7,546 nucleotides of DNA from an uncultured Eubacteriales bacterium. GTDB lineage: Bacteria > Bacillota > Clostridia > Lachnospirales > Lachnospiraceae. Shown here piece after piece: positions 6,631 through 7,546 of this stretch; the first letter of the stretch is position 1; every line of letters begins with the position of its first letter. The DNA is taken from NCBI GenBank assembly GCA_900321505.1, contig ONWK01000074.1:1-7546 (forward strand), written 5' to 3'. The position numbers and the translations under genes were made by a program. Below the pieces are notes generated by a model. It did not search any database and was not told the origin of the DNA. It was given only the letters and a program-made list of their open reading frames with translations.

Positions 6631-6794
6631 AAGTAGCACTCCACCGTAACCGGTGACAGTCCTGCAGTTATTCACCGCAGACCCAGCAAACCCGTTCTGA
6701 CTACCGGCCTCACTTCGGCGGTTCACCCTTTTTCACACCCTCACCGGCTGTCAGCACCTCCGGTGTGATACTGTTGATCACCGCACCTCTACTT
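6631..6794 (-). ncRNA. lysine riboswitch aptamer (L box)
   Basis: The minus-strand leader carries the conserved lysine-aptamer blocks in order. The 5' P1 strand AAGUAG (6794-6789) runs into AGAGGUGCGG. Then come AGUA (6772-6769), GCCGGUGAGG, AGGGUGAAC with GCCGAAG (about 6731-6712), UUUGCUGGGUC, GGACUGUCACC (6662-6652) and GGUGGAGUGCUACUU (6645-6631). The last block closes P1 by pairing CUACUU with AAGUAG. The span of about 164 bases suits this class. The start lies just downstream of a consensus promoter, a terminator follows, and dapA and dapB come next, all consistent with lysine feedback. A T-box was considered but the conserved blocks fit the L box. Confidence 0.95.
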
Positions 6795-6808
6795 AATATG
6801 ATGCGGCA

Positions 6809-6837
6809 ATTATAGCACTATGAAATATTCATGTCAA
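6809..6837 (-). promoter_or_regulatory. consensus sigma-A promoter of the dap operon leader
   Basis: TTGACA (6837-6832) and TATAAT (6814-6809) are both exact consensus and are separated by 17 bases. The predicted transcription start near 6802 is a few bases before the riboswitch P1 stem. The -35 element begins two bases after the hairpin that ends the BlaI-type gene. Confidence 0.92.
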
Positions 6838-6839
6838 CC

Positions 6840-6880
6840 GTAACTATTCAGCATCCTGCGCTCCGGAGCTGAATAGTCAC
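6840..6880 (-). other. strong hairpin overlapping the blaI-type stop codon
   Basis: In the minus-strand RNA, GUGACUAUUCAGCUCC pairs with GGAUGCUGAAUAGUUAC. This gives 16 pairs, with one G-U wobble and one bulged U, around an 8-base loop. The repressor's TGA stop lies inside the left arm. No U-run follows; the next bases are the dap promoter. It may cap or protect the repressor mRNA end, act as a weak terminator, or be a repeat: GGAGCTGAATAGT also occurs at the edge of the 3588-3746 cassette. Confidence 0.7.
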
Positions 6881-7314
6881 ATCAGTAAGTTTTGCGGTAC
6901 CGGCTGAGGATGATTCGTGGCCGGCGCGGCTCCGTCCCCGGTGCAGGTTCTCAGGGCTTCCCGTATGCTTTTTGCATCCTTTCGGGAAAGCTTTTCTCCT
7001 TCCATGATCTCCTTTACGGCTGCAGCAACATTTCCGTGGAACCAGAAATCCAGATACTGCTTTGCAGCCTTTTTCAGATATTCCTTTTCGGAGATCCTCG
7101 GGATATAATAGGTCACTCCATTACGGACAGTATCAAGAAATCCTTTCTCCTTAAGCTTGGTAAGGAAGGTATATACCGTAGTCTCCTTATATACCAGCCC
7201 ATAGTCCTCATCCAGCATATTGATCACATTAAAGGCCGTAGCATCCTTACCCAGATTCCATACACAGCGCATGGTTACCATTTCGCATTCGGATAAAGTG
7301 TTTTTCTCGTACAT
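6877..7314 (-). CDS. BlaI/MecI-family transcriptional repressor
   Basis: A 145-residue winged-helix DNA-binding protein of the penicillinase-repressor family, expected to act as a dimer on its own or nearby promoters. LSECEMVTMRCVWNLG (7-22) is the typical first helix. VYKETTVYTFLTKLKEKGFL (41-60) is the recognition helix, and VRNGVTYYIPRISEKEYL (63-80) is the wing plus linker. A helical dimer region follows (about 81-125), then a short proline-rich tail ending PVPQNLLM. I choose the ATG at 7314, which has AGAGGG 8 bases upstream. A TTG 8 codons earlier has a poor site. No blaR1-like sensor protease gene lies next to it; instead the dap promoter follows. Its target and signal are unknown. A link to cell-wall precursor supply is only suggested by position. 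Confidence 0.9.
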   Translation of the reverse strand: MYEKNTLSECEMVTMRCVWNLGKDATAFNVINMLDEDYGLVYKETTVYTFLTKLKEKGFLDTVRNGVTYYIPRISEKEYLKKAAKQYLDFWFHGNVAAAVKEIMEGEKLSRKDAKSIREALRTCTGDGAAPATNHPQPVPQNLLM

Positions 7315-7322
7315 GGTTTGAT

Positions 7323-7328
7323 CCCTCT
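7323..7328 (-). promoter_or_regulatory. ribosome binding site deciding the BlaI-type start
   Basis: AGAGGG on the minus strand is 8 bases before the ATG at 7314. The alternative in-frame TTG at 7338 has only a weak GCAGG upstream, so the shorter protein is preferred. Confidence 0.6.
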
Positions 7329-7346
7329 TTCCGTCCAAAAACCTGC

Positions 7347-7361
7347 TGTAGATCAGTTACA
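7347..7361. promoter_or_regulatory. candidate operator dyad (TGTA-N7-TACA) in the repressor leader
   Basis: TGTA and TACA flank seven bases in the 5' leader of the BlaI-type gene, downstream of its predicted transcription start. BlaI/MecI operators are dyads built on TACA/TGTA half-sites, so autoregulation here is plausible. The spacing is not a textbook match and no second copy was found near the dap promoter. Confidence 0.3.
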
Positions 7362-7391
7362 TTAAAACTATAATAACCATATTTCCGCATT

Positions 7392-7421
7392 TTTATATAG
7401 ATATTTTTCTAAAAATGTCAA
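7392..7421 (-). promoter_or_regulatory. predicted promoter of the BlaI-type gene
   Basis: TTGACA (7421-7416) is followed after 18 bases by TATAAA (7397-7392), or after 16 bases by TATATA. It lies in the AT-rich gap 7339-7466, which otherwise holds only the candidate dyad and no gene or clear terminator. Confidence 0.7.
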
Positions 7422-7466
7422 ATAAAATGCACATATTTTTACACTTTTGCGAGATTGTAATAATCA

Positions 7467-7546
7467 TTATCCCCGAAATACATATTTATCAAGCTCATCA
7501 TATTCCGGAAGCTCTGACGTACGCATCACCGGCTCCGCCAGTCTGA
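7467..7546 (-). CDS. C-terminal fragment of an unidentified gene (cut by right edge)
   Basis: The minus-strand frame entering from the right edge reads RLAEPVMRTSELPEYDELDK then YVFRG and ends at TAA (7469-7467), about 26 codons. The codon choice (CTG, GCG, GAG, CCG) and base composition resemble the real genes and contrast with the AT-rich gap that begins right after the stop. I do not recognise the family from so short a tail. It is not obviously BlaR1, which in any case would be expected after the repressor rather than before it. Confidence 0.5.
   Translation of the reverse strand, partial: RLAEPVMRTSELPEYDELDKYVFRG

Noticed and set aside
6601..6800. T-box leader before dapA
   Set aside because: The conserved blocks and P1 closure match the lysine riboswitch, and I see no convincing T-box antiterminator sequence.
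7315..7338. Longer BlaI-type protein starting at TTG 7338
   Set aside because: The TTG has only a weak ribosome binding site, and the extra eight residues lie over the strong AGAGGG that serves the ATG at 7314.

Overview
The window is a compact, mid-GC bacterial chromosomal segment with every credible gene on the minus strand, so it reads right to left. The gene set (lysine riboswitch leader, dapA, dapB, a small protein of a type I associate with Lachnospiraceae, type III pantothenate kinase, dihydrouridine synthase), strong GGAGG-type ribosome binding sites and consensus sigma-A promoters suggest a Firmicute, most likely a Lachnospiraceae (Clostridia). This assignment is by recognition, not by a search.

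Right edge to 6840: a 26-codon C-terminal fragment of an unrecognised gene (7467-7546) is followed by an AT-rich promoter region and a BlaI/MecI-family repressor gene (6877-7314). No blaR1-like sensor gene follows it. A strong 16-bp hairpin overlaps the repressor's stop codon.

6840 to 3748: an exact-consensus promoter (TTGACA-17-TATAAT) starts a leader that folds as a lysine riboswitch, followed by an intrinsic terminator and a strong ribosome binding site. The genes are dapA, dapB, a 110-residue protein of unknown function and coaX, tightly spaced. DapA and DapB make tetrahydrodipicolinate, the precursor of diaminopimelate and lysine, so lysine shutting off the leader is the expected feedback. 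CoaX starts CoA synthesis from pantothenate.

3747 to 3562: an intergenic stretch made almost entirely of three adjacent hairpins. It looks like an inserted palindromic repeat cassette, and one edge shares 13 bases with the hairpin after the BlaI-type gene.

3561 to 1: a tRNA dihydrouridine synthase (dus), then threonine synthase (thrC), queD and queE. The last three are packed with a 1-base gap and a 4-base ATGA overlap, which points to translational coupling of threonine synthase with two enzymes of preQ0/queuosine synthesis. queE runs off the left edge and seems to lack only its last residues. Dus and QueD/QueE both serve tRNA modification. DapA and ThrC lie on the two branches of the aspartate pathway.

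Most genes are ordinary core metabolism. The points most worth a second look are the hairpin cassette and its possible relative, the lone BlaI-type repressor beside the dap operon, the riboswitch expression platform with its repeated UUCGGG segment, the small unknown protein between dapB and coaX, and the thrC-queD-queE coupling. I see no sign of a defence system, CRISPR array, prophage or insertion sequence.
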